From: Microbacteriaceae bacterium
GTDB lineage: Bacteria > Actinomycetota > Actinomycetes > Actinomycetales > Microbacteriaceae
Direction of reading: 5' to 3'
Length of the DNA stretch: 64,000 nt
Assembly (NCBI GenBank): GCA_027487865.1
Contig: JAIYCT010000003.1
Coordinates: 248,001 to 312,000 of the forward strand
Shown in pieces: positions 42,401-52,170 of this stretch; position 1 is the stretch's first letter, and each line of letters starts with the position of its first letter. The position numbers and the translations under genes were made by a program. The notes beneath the pieces are model-generated. The model worked only from the letters and a program-made list of their open reading frames with translations, was not told the origin of the DNA and ran no database searches.

Positions 42401-43306
42401 ATGGCTAATCAAATACGAATCTTGCTGGTATCCGCACTGATTGGACTCACTGCATTGCCAGCCGGTGCAACTGGAGACCGAGCACCAGAGGTGATGGGCT
42501 CATTCGCAGAGCAGGTGTCACTCAAAAAGACGCGATTTATCTTGATGTTCGATACCCCAATAGAAAACCTAACCGGTGATGACTTTCGAATAACCGCTGG
42601 CTGCAGCTTCGGCTACCTAGAGGTTCAAGATGCCACCGCACAGGTTGAGCTTCTGGATTGCCCTTCGGGATTGGTAGAACTGGTGTTACTGGCTAACACA
42701 GTCGGATCAAGCGCTCTAGGACCATCGCAGAACCACGTGGTCGGCATCGAAATCGTTGCCACAGTTCCAAGCGTGCCAACTCCGACACCAAGCCCAACTC
42801 CACCACCCACCTCGAGTCCAGAACCAACTCCACCACCAATCCCCACCCCACCCCCAATCTCGAATCCAGAACCAGCTCCAAATCCAGAACCAGTCCCGGT
42901 TCCACCACCTATAACTGAGTTGCCAACAACCTCGTCTGAGGTTCAGCAGTCGTCGAGCCCATCGGTTTCGGATTCGGCAGTGGCGACTGTTTCTGAATCG
43001 GTAGCCGTCGAATGGGATACGGAGCTAGTTGTGGTGACAGTCACTCCGCCTGCCAGTAGCGAACCAGAAGAGACTGCTTTGAACCAAGAATCTTTAATTG
43101 CCGCCATTCAAGAAGAGGACGATAAACAACAGGAGGTATCCCTGAAGCCGGTCGAGGTGCCTTCCGAGGAAGTGGTCATCGAGGCGGTCGCGGGAGAAGA
43201 GCTCGATTTTGATGAGTCCAGGGGTTCGCAATGGGCCTGGATTATTGGTTTGGGGTCGCTGACCCTTCTTGCAATCGGATTGGTCAGGCGATTTAGCGGA
43301 AGATAA
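42401..43306 (+). CDS. Secreted or cell-surface anchored protein: N-terminal domain, Pro-rich stalk, C-terminal TM
   Basis: Signal peptide-like N-terminus (LLVSALIGLTALPAGATG), PTPTPSPTPPPTSSPEPTPPPIPTPPP stalk, C-terminal WAWIIGLGSLTLLAIGLVRRFSGR. Confidence 0.75.
   Translation: MANQIRILLVSALIGLTALPAGATGDRAPEVMGSFAEQVSLKKTRFILMFDTPIENLTGDDFRITAGCSFGYLEVQDATAQVELLDCPSGLVELVLLANTVGSSALGPSQNHVVGIEIVATVPSVPTPTPSPTPPPTSSPEPTPPPIPTPPPISNPEPAPNPEPVPVPPPITELPTTSSEVQQSSSPSVSDSAVATVSESVAVEWDTELVVVTVTPPASSEPEETALNQESLIAAIQEEDDKQQEVSLKPVEVPSEEVVIEAVAGEELDFDESRGSQWAWIIGLGSLTLLAIGLVRRFSGR
42779..42912 (+). repeat. Low-complexity Pro/Thr/Ser-Pro-Glu coding repeat
   Basis: Repeated cca/ccn codons encoding TPTPSPTPPPTSSPEPTPPPIPTPPPISNPEPAPNPEPVPVPPP. 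Confidence 0.8.
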
Positions 43307-44150
43307 TGGTGCGCTGGCCATCCAGAAGGACACGGTGCTCAGCAAACCACTTGACCGCCTGAGTCAAGGTCTTTGACTCAGCATCCTGACCAATCTCAAC
43401 CAGGTGCTGCTTGGAATCGGAGTGCTCAACGCGAGTGACGTTTTGTTCGATGATTGGACCTTCATCCAGATCTTCGGTCACAAAGTGAGCGGTCGCTCCA
43501 ATTAGCTTCACGCCGCGGGCATGAGCCTGGGCGTAAGGGTTTGCACCCTTGAAGCCAGGTAGGAAGCTGTGGTGAATGTTGATGATTCGGCCGGCAAAGT
43601 CCTTGCAGAACTCAGGGGAGAGGATTTGCATGTAGCGGGCTAAAACAATTAGCTCGATGCCCTGCTCGGCAATCAACTGCCGCAGGTGATTCTCGAAGTT
43701 CGTTTTCTCCTGTGGGCTCTCTACTTTCAAGCTATCGAATTCGATGCCGTAAAAATCAGCAAGGTGCCCAAGCTCCGGGTGGTTACCCACGATCCTTGGA
43801 ATCTCAATCGGCAATAGCCCTGCGCGCTGGCGGTAGAGCAGGTCGTTGAGAGTGTGTGAGGCCTTGGAGACTAAAACCAAAGTCTTCATTTTGCGATCTA
43901 CGTGATCTAGAACATAGGTCATGTCGAATCGGGTAGCGATTTCCTCGAATTGCTTGCCAAATGCTTCTTTGGTGGTCTCCGCCTCGATCTGCAGGCGCAT
44001 GAAGAATCGGCCGGTGTCTAGCGAGGTGTACTGCTGGCTCTCGGTGATATTGCCACCGATCTCAACCACCGCTCCGGAAATTGCATGCACGATACCTTTT
44101 TTATCAGGGCATACAAACGTCAGTACCCAGTGTTCTTTTGAGATAGCCAT
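43293..44150 (-). CDS. purU: Formyltetrahydrofolate deformylase
   Basis: ACT domain N-terminus (CPDKKGIVHAISGAVVEIGGNITESQQY); NIHHSFLPGFKGANPYAQAHARGVKLIGATAHFV. Confidence 0.95.
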   Translation of the reverse strand: MAISKEHWVLTFVCPDKKGIVHAISGAVVEIGGNITESQQYTSLDTGRFFMRLQIEAETTKEAFGKQFEEIATRFDMTYVLDHVDRKMKTLVLVSKASHTLNDLLYRQRAGLLPIEIPRIVGNHPELGHLADFYGIEFDSLKVESPQEKTNFENHLRQLIAEQGIELIVLARYMQILSPEFCKDFAGRIINIHHSFLPGFKGANPYAQAHARGVKLIGATAHFVTEDLDEGPIIEQNVTRVEHSDSKQHLVEIGQDAESKTLTQAVKWFAEHRVLLDGQRTIIFR

Positions 44151-44211
44151 CCCTCAATCCTATTGACTGAATAGCCAAAGAATGGGCCTAGCGGGCTGGT
44201 AAACTCTCGCC

Positions 44212-45492
44212 ATGTCCACTCAACCAGCCAGCTTTAGTTCACCGCTTTCCGAGACCGATCCGGAAATTGCTGCCGTCTTGGAGCAAGAACTGGATCGTCA
44301 GCGCCACACCCTTGAGATGATCGCCAGCGAGAACTTTGTGTCTCGCGGAATTCTGGAGGCACAGGGTTCTGTGCTGACAAATAAGTACGCCGAAGGCTAC
44401 CCAGGCAAGCGCTACTACGGTGGTTGCGAGACTGTGGACATCGCTGAGGAGCTGGCTCGCAATCGCGCCAAGGAGCTCTTTGGAGCTGAACACGCAAACG
44501 TCCAGCCACACTCCGGTGCCACCGCAAATGCTGCGGTAATGATGGCTCTCGCTAACCCAGGCGAGAAGATTTTAGGTTTGTCGCTGGCTCACGGTGGTCA
44601 CCTAACCCACGGTATGAAGCTAAATTTCTCGGGCAAGATGTATGAGCCTCACGCCTATGAGCTTGACCCAAACACCTATTTGATTGACATGGACCATGTT
44701 CGCGAGCGAGCACTTGAAGTTCGACCAAAGGTGCTAATCGCAGGTTGGTCGGCTTACTCCCGCCACTTGGATTTCGCAGCATTCCGCTCGATTGCGGATG
44801 AGGTTGGCGCAAAGCTTTGGGTAGATATGGCTCACTTTGCAGGTTTGGTAGCAGCCGGTGTTCACCCAAGCCCAGTTCCTTATGCTGACGTGATTTCCTC
44901 GACCGTTCACAAGACCTTGGCTGGACCTCGCTCCGGAATGATTTTGTGCAAGGAAGAACTTGCCAAGAAGATTGACTCCTCGGTCTTCCCAGGCCAGCAG
45001 GGTGGTCCACTTATGCACGTGATTGCTGCCAAGGCAGTTGCCTACAAGGCAGCGATGCAGCCAGATTTCATCGATCGCCAAAAGCGCACCATCGAAGGTG
45101 CTCAGATCATCGCAGAGCGTTTGGTTCAGCCGGACGTAGTTGCAGCTGGTGTCTCGGTTCTGACCGGCGGCACAGATGTGCACTTAGTTCTCGTTGACCT
45201 TCGCAATGCTCCAATCACTGGCCAGGACGCAGAGAACATTCTGCACGAGGCCGGTATCACAGTGAACAAGAACTCAGTGCCATTTGACCCACGCCCACCA
45301 ATGGTTACCTCCGGTATCCGCATCGGAACTCCAGCCCTTGCCACCCGTGGCTTTGGTGCCGAGGAGTTCACCGAGGTGGGAGACATCATTGCAAACGCGC
45401 TAAAGCCAGGCGCTGATCTTGCAGCACTGCGTGCCCGCGTTCACAAGCTCACTGAAAGCATCCCGCTTTACTCAAATCTCGAAAACTGGTAA
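44212..45492 (+). CDS. glyA: Serine hydroxymethyltransferase
   Basis: [63 protein letters not shown]. Confidence 0.97.
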   Translation: MSTQPASFSSPLSETDPEIAAVLEQELDRQRHTLEMIASENFVSRGILEAQGSVLTNKYAEGYPGKRYYGGCETVDIAEELARNRAKELFGAEHANVQPHSGATANAAVMMALANPGEKILGLSLAHGGHLTHGMKLNFSGKMYEPHAYELDPNTYLIDMDHVRERALEVRPKVLIAGWSAYSRHLDFAAFRSIADEVGAKLWVDMAHFAGLVAAGVHPSPVPYADVISSTVHKTLAGPRSGMILCKEELAKKIDSSVFPGQQGGPLMHVIAAKAVAYKAAMQPDFIDRQKRTIEGAQIIAERLVQPDVVAAGVSVLTGGTDVHLVLVDLRNAPITGQDAENILHEAGITVNKNSVPFDPRPPMVTSGIRIGTPALATRGFGAEEFTEVGDIIANALKPGADLAALRARVHKLTESIPLYSNLENW

Positions 45493-45496
45493 GTCC

Positions 45497-46351
45497 TTGA
45501 CTGCAATCGTGCTCGATGGCCTGGCTACCGCCAAGGCAATCAAAGCCGAACTCGCAGTCGAGGTCGCCAAGCTTCACCAAGCCGGAATCACTCCTGGACT
45601 CGGAACGCTTTTAGTTGGAGATGATCCTGGGTCGCACACCTACGTTGGTGGTAAGCACCGCGACTGCGTTGAAATTGGCATGCATTCGGTTCGCATCGAC
45701 CTTCCCGCCTCGGCTTCCCTTAGCGATATCAAAGCTGCGGTTAGAGACCTAAATGACTCAAAAGAAGTCACCGGCTACATCGTTCAGCTTCCACTTCCCA
45801 AAGGCATTGATTCAAATTCGATTTTGGAGTTGATGGATCCTTCGAAAGATGCAGACGGTCTTCACCCAATCAACCTAGGTCGGTTGGTGATGAACGTCTC
45901 GGGAGAGATGACTTCGCCACTACCCTGCACCCCTAGCGGAATCGTCGAGCTCATTCGTCGCTACCAGGTGCCAACCTCAGGTGCCGAGGTTGCAATTATC
46001 GGGCGAGGTCTAACCGTCGGAAGACCACTTGGCTTGCTTATGACTCGCAAGGGCATCGACTCAACCGTCACCATACTTCACAGCGCGAGCAAGGACATCC
46101 CTGAAGCTGTTCGCCGCGCGGACATCGTGGTCGCAGCCCTTGGTCAGCCTCACTTTGTAAAGCCAGAGTGGATCAAGCCTGGCGCTGCTGTTCTTGACGT
46201 TGGCATCACCAGAACCGTTGCTGGACTAACCGGAGATGTTGATCCAAGGGTTGCCGAAGTTGCTGGTTGGGTATCGCCAAATCCTGGCGGCGTGGGTCCT
46301 ATGACTAGAGCGATGCTGCTAAAAAACGTAGTTTTAGCCGCTCAAAACTGA
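45497..46351 (+). CDS. folD: Bifunctional methylenetetrahydrofolate dehydrogenase/methenyltetrahydrofolate cyclohydrolase
   Basis: Likely TTG start at 45497 (track 45419); [58 protein letters not shown]. Confidence 0.95.
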   Translation: MTAIVLDGLATAKAIKAELAVEVAKLHQAGITPGLGTLLVGDDPGSHTYVGGKHRDCVEIGMHSVRIDLPASASLSDIKAAVRDLNDSKEVTGYIVQLPLPKGIDSNSILELMDPSKDADGLHPINLGRLVMNVSGEMTSPLPCTPSGIVELIRRYQVPTSGAEVAIIGRGLTVGRPLGLLMTRKGIDSTVTILHSASKDIPEAVRRADIVVAALGQPHFVKPEWIKPGAAVLDVGITRTVAGLTGDVDPRVAEVAGWVSPNPGGVGPMTRAMLLKNVVLAAQN

Positions 46352-47166
46352 GAGCGAATGGCCCAGAGGTCTGGAAAAACCGGGTTGAACAGCGTGCTCG
46401 CTAGATAACCTGCACCGCTTGAGCCACCGCTTCCCATCTTGCGACCAATGGTTCGCTCCACCATCTTCACGTGACGGTAGCGCCACTCTTGAAGTCCCTC
46501 ATCAAAATCAACCAGTGCTTCCGAGATCATCGATGCCTCCGGGTCTGATCTGTGAAGCTCAATCAAAACCCGCTGCACGTCCACATTCGGCTCCCACGCA
46601 GTTGCGACATCGCGCTTTAGAGCACTTTCTGGCAGCGCCATTCGAGAGTGGAAATAGTGCAGTGCTGAATCCCAAAGCGAAGGTCGAAGCATTGCTGCCT
46701 CCACCCTGGCACGAGCCTCAGACCCGGGAATTAGGTGTTCTGCCATTCCCATGCCGCTACTCTTGTCGGCATTAGCTCCGGCATGGTCACGACGACCCAA
46801 GACCGCCTCTAACTCTCGGAATTGAGCAGACTGAAAACCCGAGGCACTTGAAAGCCGGGCGCGGAAAGAGTTGAACTGAAGCGGAGTCATGGTCTCGAGA
46901 ATGTCGAGTTGAGAAACACATGTCTTCATGATGGTTCTCACCCGACCCAGTAGTCCAAGAGATCGATGCGTATCTCCAGCTTCCAGAGATTTCTGGGCGG
47001 CGGAAACTTCGTGCAGGATCTGCTTGAACCAAAGCTCGTAAACCTGGTGAATGGTTATGAACAGAAGCTCATCGTGCTCAGGGCCATCGCTGAGCGGCTG
47101 CTGGAGGGTAAGTAGTTCGTCAACCTTGAGGTAGGAGATGTAACTTACGTGCTTATCGTGGGTCAT
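46342..47166 (-). CDS. kynA: Tryptophan 2,3-dioxygenase
   Basis: [64 protein letters not shown]. Confidence 0.93.
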   Translation of the reverse strand: MTHDKHVSYISYLKVDELLTLQQPLSDGPEHDELLFITIHQVYELWFKQILHEVSAAQKSLEAGDTHRSLGLLGRVRTIMKTCVSQLDILETMTPLQFNSFRARLSSASGFQSAQFRELEAVLGRRDHAGANADKSSGMGMAEHLIPGSEARARVEAAMLRPSLWDSALHYFHSRMALPESALKRDVATAWEPNVDVQRVLIELHRSDPEASMISEALVDFDEGLQEWRYRHVKMVERTIGRKMGSGGSSGAGYLASTLFNPVFPDLWAIRSQF

Positions 47167-48479
47167 GTGACTCGGTTCCCATCTAGCTGGACATTTTTGT
47201 AATCCCCAGATGCCACAAGATCGCGAAGTCTCTCAAAGCCATCGAATACCTCGGTGTAGCTGGTGGCAAGCGGTGAGATTGCCAACCTGATTGCTCCCGG
47301 TTCGCGGTAGTCCGGAATCACGTTCTTAAGCTTTCGAAGTGCAACCGCTATTTGCTTGGCATCTTGGTGAATCACGATGATGTGCCCACCACGCTTTTTG
47401 GAATCGCGTGGAGTACCCAGGGTGAAGCCAAGCGGTGCCAACCAGGCATCAAATAGCTCAATCATCAAATCGGTGCCCTTGGCAGCTTTGTCTTGAATTC
47501 TCGCTATGCCGGCTTCAGCGATCATCTCAAACGCAACTTCAACACCGCGGATTCCAATGATGCTTGGGCTTGCAATTTGGAAGCCGCGAATACCTTCGGC
47601 CTTTTCATAAAAAGGACCCATTTCAAACTGTCGATCGTTAGAGAACCAACCCTGAATCGGTATACGCAACTGATCCTGCAGTTCTTTACGGATAAACATC
47701 CAACCCGGAGAGCCAGGGCCGGAGTTTCCGTATTTGTAGGTGCAGCCAACCGCTAGATCGACACCGTTGGCATCGAACTGGAGGTCAATCGCACCGGCCG
47801 CGTGAGAGCAGTCCCAGATCACCAGCGCTCCGTGCTTACGAGCGACATCGGTAATTCCCTTGATGTCGGGCCTACCACCGGAGCGGTACTGGATCGCCTG
47901 CAGCGTCACAAAGGCAACATCACTGGTTAGGTGCTTTTCAAGCTCCTGAGGGCTAATTAGTTCGCAGTCGTGTTCGACATCAACGGCGCCTGGACCACCA
48001 AGGCCATCGTTATTCAAGGTAATTAGGTTCAGTCCCAATTGCTCTGCGATGCCAGCCAAGATGTAGCGATCGGTTGGGAAATTGGCTGAGTCGATGATTA
48101 CGGTTTTGCGACCCGGTCGAGCTTTGAGCGCTGCCATGCAGAGCTGGTAGAAGTTCACACTGGTGGTGTCACAGACCAGGGTTTGGCCATCGGTGGTACC
48201 CAGCACACTTTTGGCCAATAGGTTTCCCGCCGGCTGTGCCTGGTCAATCCAGTGACTCCAGCCATCGACCAATTCCGGCCCCCACTCATTGAGTAGGAAG
48301 TGGTTTATGACCTCAACAGTTTTCTTCGGAAGCCGCCCAAGGGAGTTGCCATCCAGGTAGCAAAGGTTTGGGTCGGTTATGACAAATTGGTCTTTGTAAT
48401 GTGCCAGTGGGTCGGCAAGATCTAGCTTTTCTGCAAAGCTTCGTTGCGTTGCCGAGGACTGGCTTTGGGCCGCACTCAT
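47163..48479 (-). CDS. kynU: Kynureninase
   Basis: YLDGNSLGRLPKKTVEVI; WDCSHAAGAIDLQFDANGVDLAVGCTYKYGNSGPGSPGWMFI. 4-nt overlap with kynA. Confidence 0.94.
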   Translation of the reverse strand: MSAAQSQSSATQRSFAEKLDLADPLAHYKDQFVITDPNLCYLDGNSLGRLPKKTVEVINHFLLNEWGPELVDGWSHWIDQAQPAGNLLAKSVLGTTDGQTLVCDTTSVNFYQLCMAALKARPGRKTVIIDSANFPTDRYILAGIAEQLGLNLITLNNDGLGGPGAVDVEHDCELISPQELEKHLTSDVAFVTLQAIQYRSGGRPDIKGITDVARKHGALVIWDCSHAAGAIDLQFDANGVDLAVGCTYKYGNSGPGSPGWMFIRKELQDQLRIPIQGWFSNDRQFEMGPFYEKAEGIRGFQIASPSIIGIRGVEVAFEMIAEAGIARIQDKAAKGTDLMIELFDAWLAPLGFTLGTPRDSKKRGGHIIVIHQDAKQIAVALRKLKNVIPDYREPGAIRLAISPLATSYTEVFDGFERLRDLVASGDYKNVQLDGNRVT

Positions 48480-48494
48480 GGCCTAACTCTACAA

Positions 48495-50273
48495 CTAGAC
48501 CAGTAGCTGGTGCTTGGCCAGCTCGGCGTATAACGGAGTGGACTTCACAAGCTCAGAGTGGGTTCCTGAACCAACCACCTTGCCGCGCTCTAGGACAATT
48601 ATTTGGTCGCTGTCGACAACTGTTGAAAGCCTGTGAGCAATCACAATCAGGGTTCGGTTCTTAGCAACCGCATCAATCGCTTCTCGCATGCGCTGCTCGT
48701 TTGGTCCATCAAGAGCACTGGTGGATTCATCGAGCAAGAGAATTGGGGGAGCAGCCAGCAGCGCTCTTGCGATTGCAAGTCTTTGACGCTCTCCTCCAGA
48801 GAGCATGATGCCGTTCTCACCAACTTCGGCATCAAGGCCCGAATCATCGCGGTTTAGCACCTCGGTGAGATTGACCATAGCCAGCACCTGGCGAAGGTCC
48901 TCATCGGTGGCTTCGGCTCGACCCAAGAGTAAGTTCTCTCGAATTGATCCGGCCAGCACCGGAGCATCCTGCTCTACATATCCAATCTGGGAGCGCAGCG
49001 TGTCCATCGACATCTCTTTTACATTCTGCCCATCCAGCAGAATCTCGCCCGTGGTTGGTTCGTAGAACCGTTCTATTAGAGAGAAGATGGTTGATTTTCC
49101 AGCACCCGATGGTCCAACTAAAGCAACTCTCGTGCCTCTAGGAATCTGGAACGAGACGTTTTCCAAAATGGATTTCGATTCTTCGTCCTCGCCGGCTTCA
49201 TAGTGGAAACCGATCTGGGCAAACTCCACAGCATTATCGCCCTGGCGAACTAGATCACCTTGTCCCTGATCTTCTTCGTCAATGACCATGATCTCTTGGA
49301 TTCGAGCCAGGGCACCGAGGGCGCTCATCACTGACGAGTAGGCACCGAAGGCAGAGATGAGAGGGCCAACCATAAAGAAAAGCAAGATTACGAAGGTGAC
49401 CAGGCTGGAGATTGAGGTTGCTCCGGTGGCAACGCGAAGGCCACCAAGTCCAAGCACCACGATGAATGCGGTGTTGAATGCGATCTGCGCAATAGGTGCA
49501 ACTATCGCACTTAGTTTTGCAATCTTGACGCCCTGGTCGTAGGCGGCAATCGCATCCTTGTCGATCGCCTGTGCCTCTCTGGTTTCGGCGCGGGCGGCTC
49601 TAATGGTTCGGATTGCCCCCAAAGCTCGCTCGACCGATGCGCTCATGGCACCGACCTTTTGCTGGGCCTTGGTGGTTGCACTGCGGAGCTTGCGTCCAGT
49701 GGTTGCGATTGCGGCAACCGCCACAAAAACCACCAACAGCGTAGAACCCAATAGCACCGGGTCAATAAATGCCATCACGATAATCGCGCCAAAGAACTGC
49801 AGCATCCCACCGACCGCGTCCACCAAGCCCTGGGTCAGCACCGACTTTAGAAGTGTTGAGTCAGCACCAACTCGCGAGACTAGATCTCCGATTCGACGAC
49901 GGTCATATTCCTTTATTGGAAGGCGAAGCAGTCTGGAAACAAGCTTTCTCCTGGTGCCAAGCACCACGCCCTCGCCGGTTCGATAGAGCAGGAAGAACTG
50001 AAAACCATTGATCAGGGCAGCGCTTACCAAAAGCACCACGATGCCAATGGCCAAATTTGTGAATTCCTTACCCTCTTCAACCGCAGAGATAACCTGACCC
50101 ATCAAAAGCGGCTGGCCGAGCGAGAGTAGCGAGGTGAAAATCGACAGAACCAGGGCAACAATAAGTGCCTTTTTGTGGTCCAAGAGATAGGGAGTGAGGT
50201 CGCTGAGTTTTGCTCTTGGACCCTTGTATTCTCTGGACCTTGGGTTCTCGGTCGGGTCGCGGTAATCGCTCAA
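48495..50273 (-). CDS. ABC exporter (fused TMD-NBD)
   Basis: GPSGAGKSTIFSLIERFYEPTTGEILLDG; MLSGGERQRLAIARALL; LLLDESTSALD. Confidence 0.92.
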   Translation of the reverse strand: MSDYRDPTENPRSREYKGPRAKLSDLTPYLLDHKKALIVALVLSIFTSLLSLGQPLLMGQVISAVEEGKEFTNLAIGIVVLLVSAALINGFQFFLLYRTGEGVVLGTRRKLVSRLLRLPIKEYDRRRIGDLVSRVGADSTLLKSVLTQGLVDAVGGMLQFFGAIIVMAFIDPVLLGSTLLVVFVAVAAIATTGRKLRSATTKAQQKVGAMSASVERALGAIRTIRAARAETREAQAIDKDAIAAYDQGVKIAKLSAIVAPIAQIAFNTAFIVVLGLGGLRVATGATSISSLVTFVILLFFMVGPLISAFGAYSSVMSALGALARIQEIMVIDEEDQGQGDLVRQGDNAVEFAQIGFHYEAGEDEESKSILENVSFQIPRGTRVALVGPSGAGKSTIFSLIERFYEPTTGEILLDGQNVKEMSMDTLRSQIGYVEQDAPVLAGSIRENLLLGRAEATDEDLRQVLAMVNLTEVLNRDDSGLDAEVGENGIMLSGGERQRLAIARALLAAPPILLLDESTSALDGPNEQRMREAIDAVAKNRTLIVIAHRLSTVVDSDQIIVLERGKVVGSGTHSELVKSTPLYAELAKHQLLV

Positions 50274-50274
50274 G

Positions 50275-51111
50275 TTACGCCTCTAGTCTGATCATTGGAT
50301 CACCAAAGATTGCCTCGTTGAGCAGGTAATTCAGCTCGGGAAGAGCAAGCGCCCTGGTGTACGAGGTGTTCAGTGTGAACCTCTCATAATCTAACCCTTC
50401 GATAACCTCAAAAACCCTGGCATCAGAAACTGCGAGGAACATCAAAGTGGTATTTGCGACCTTTGCGAAATCTCGGTAGATCTTGCCGCAGCCAAAACCA
50501 AAGACCCTGATGGCCAAATCCGCATCCTGTGGCGAGCACTTTCGTATCAGGCCACGATCTTCGACTTTTACCTTTGGCCTGCGCTCTGCGCGCTTTTCCC
50601 AAATTTGAAAACAGGTCCGAAGGTCATTGCTTGTGCCAATTTGTTCACCGGTGTCGGTCACGTAGTTCACGGCAACATCTTGATCAGAGATTAAGTGAAA
50701 GCGGCAATCGAGTCGATTCTGCACCGACCACTTTCGCCAGGACCTGGGAACCAAAAAGGCTATGTAGTCGCTTTGCTCGGCGGCGTGATTAAAAAACGGG
50801 ATCGAGAGCGAGTTGTTTCGGCCAAAAGGAGGATTAGAGACGGTAACCAGATTTTGGCCTTTTGGCTTGTAAGTGAGAAAGTCTGCTTCTTGAACCGCTT
50901 CGTGCTTGGGGTAAAGATCTACTGCTTCAATGCTTTTGGCTCCAAGTCGCCTCAGTGCTTCAATGAATGCGCCATTGCCACCGGCAGGCTCTAAAAAGCT
51001 GTTGTCAATGCCAGTAATTGCAACAAGCTGAGAGCTGAGCTCAAAGGCCAGGTCCTTGGGGGTGTAGTACTGCTCCACCCCTGTCTTTCGACGATTACCC
51101 AGCTTATCCAT
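50275..51111 (-). CDS. Orphan N6-adenine-type DNA methyltransferase-like protein (class I SAM MTase)
   Basis: Motif order: GVEQYYTPKDLA (motif X-like), FLEPAGGNGAFIEAL (motif I), NPPFGRNNSLSIPFFNHAA (motif IV). No neighbouring restriction gene. Confidence 0.75.
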   Translation of the reverse strand: MDKLGNRRKTGVEQYYTPKDLAFELSSQLVAITGIDNSFLEPAGGNGAFIEALRRLGAKSIEAVDLYPKHEAVQEADFLTYKPKGQNLVTVSNPPFGRNNSLSIPFFNHAAEQSDYIAFLVPRSWRKWSVQNRLDCRFHLISDQDVAVNYVTDTGEQIGTSNDLRTCFQIWEKRAERRPKVKVEDRGLIRKCSPQDADLAIRVFGFGCGKIYRDFAKVANTTLMFLAVSDARVFEVIEGLDYERFTLNTSYTRALALPELNYLLNEAIFGDPMIRLEA

Positions 51112-51216
51112 GTGAGAAAGATATCAATATTCTCAAAATTTAGACTTGTGTGGTTATTGAGTCCCGAGTGGGCAGCACTTTGATAACCTATAACGCTGCC
51201 CTGATTTGGGCCTGAA

Positions 51217-52170
51217 TTGGAGACAAAGTTGTCAAAAAGTGTTGAGCGCGAAGCTGTAATCCGCGCTCGTTCTCTAACTAAGAAATACAAAGATTTTGTG
51301 GCTGTTGATGGTATCGACTTTGATGTCTACCGCGGAGAGTCCTTCGGACTTTTAGGGCCCAACGGTGCCGGTAAGTCCACCACCATGAAGATGATCACCT
51401 CGGTCTCGCAGCGCACCTCGGGTGAGCTCACGATTTTAGGCAAAGAGCCAAACAACCAGGGCCCAGAGATTCGTGCGCACCTCGGTGTTGTGCCGCAAAA
51501 AGACATGCTGGACCGCGAGCTGAAGGTCTGGGAAAACCTGGTTACCTACGGCCGCTACTTCGGTCTGCCACGCAAGTGGCTAAAGACCAAAGTCGAAGAG
51601 CTATTGGAGTTTGCGCAGCTAACCGAAAAGCGCAACGAAAAGGCTGACGACCTATCCGGCGGCATGCAGCGACGCTTGGCTATCGCCCGCGGCTTGATCA
51701 ACGAGCCAGAGATTTTGCTGCTTGACGAGCCAACCACCGGCCTGGACCCACAGGCCAGACACATTCTTTGGGACCGGCTATTCCGCCTCAAGGAACAGGG
51801 CGTTACCTTGGTGCTGACCACCCACTACATGGATGAGGCAGAGCAACTTTGCGACCGCATCATTGTTATGGATAAGGGAAAGATCATGGCGGAGGGTTCA
51901 CCTGCCGAGTTGATTCGCAAATACTCTTCAAAGGAAGTCGTTGAGCTTCGTTTCGGAACCGACAAGAACGAAGGCGTTGCCAAGCAACTTGAGGGCAAGA
52001 GTGAACGCATTGAGTTGTTGCCAGATCGCATTCTGCTTTACACGGATAAGGGCGAGGCGCTGCTCACCTCAATTCTCGACTCCGGTCTGCACCCGGTCAC
52101 CTCTTTAGTCCGCAGGTCTTCGCTCGAGGATGTTTTCTTGCGTCTAACCGGTAGGACGTTGGTCGACTAA
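51217..52170 (+). CDS. ABC transporter ATP-binding protein (ABC-2/daunorubicin-resistance type)
   Basis: LLGPNGAGKSTTMKMITSVS; DLSGGMQRRLAIARGLI; LLLDEPTTGLDPQARHILWDRL; TTG start (51217 or 51229). Confidence 0.92.
   Translation: METKLSKSVEREAVIRARSLTKKYKDFVAVDGIDFDVYRGESFGLLGPNGAGKSTTMKMITSVSQRTSGELTILGKEPNNQGPEIRAHLGVVPQKDMLDRELKVWENLVTYGRYFGLPRKWLKTKVEELLEFAQLTEKRNEKADDLSGGMQRRLAIARGLINEPEILLLDEPTTGLDPQARHILWDRLFRLKEQGVTLVLTTHYMDEAEQLCDRIIVMDKGKIMAEGSPAELIRKYSSKEVVELRFGTDKNEGVAKQLEGKSERIELLPDRILLYTDKGEALLTSILDSGLHPVTSLVRRSSLEDVFLRLTGRTLVD

Noticed and set aside
42625-42908. Antisense ORFs rich in Gly/Val/Leu (e.g. MGIGGGVGSGLEVGGGVGLGVGVG)
   Set aside because: They are the reverse complement of the Pro-rich stalk codons of the sense gene and not an independent protein.
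44151-44211. Possible THF or glycine riboswitch before glyA
   Set aside because: Only 61 nt lie between purU and glyA, with no recognisable conserved core or paired elements.
50275-51111. Reading the methyltransferase plus adjacent ABC genes as a restriction-modification or defence island
   Set aside because: No nuclease, helicase or specificity subunit adjoins it, and neighbours are ordinary exporters. Kept only as an orphan methyltransferase finding.
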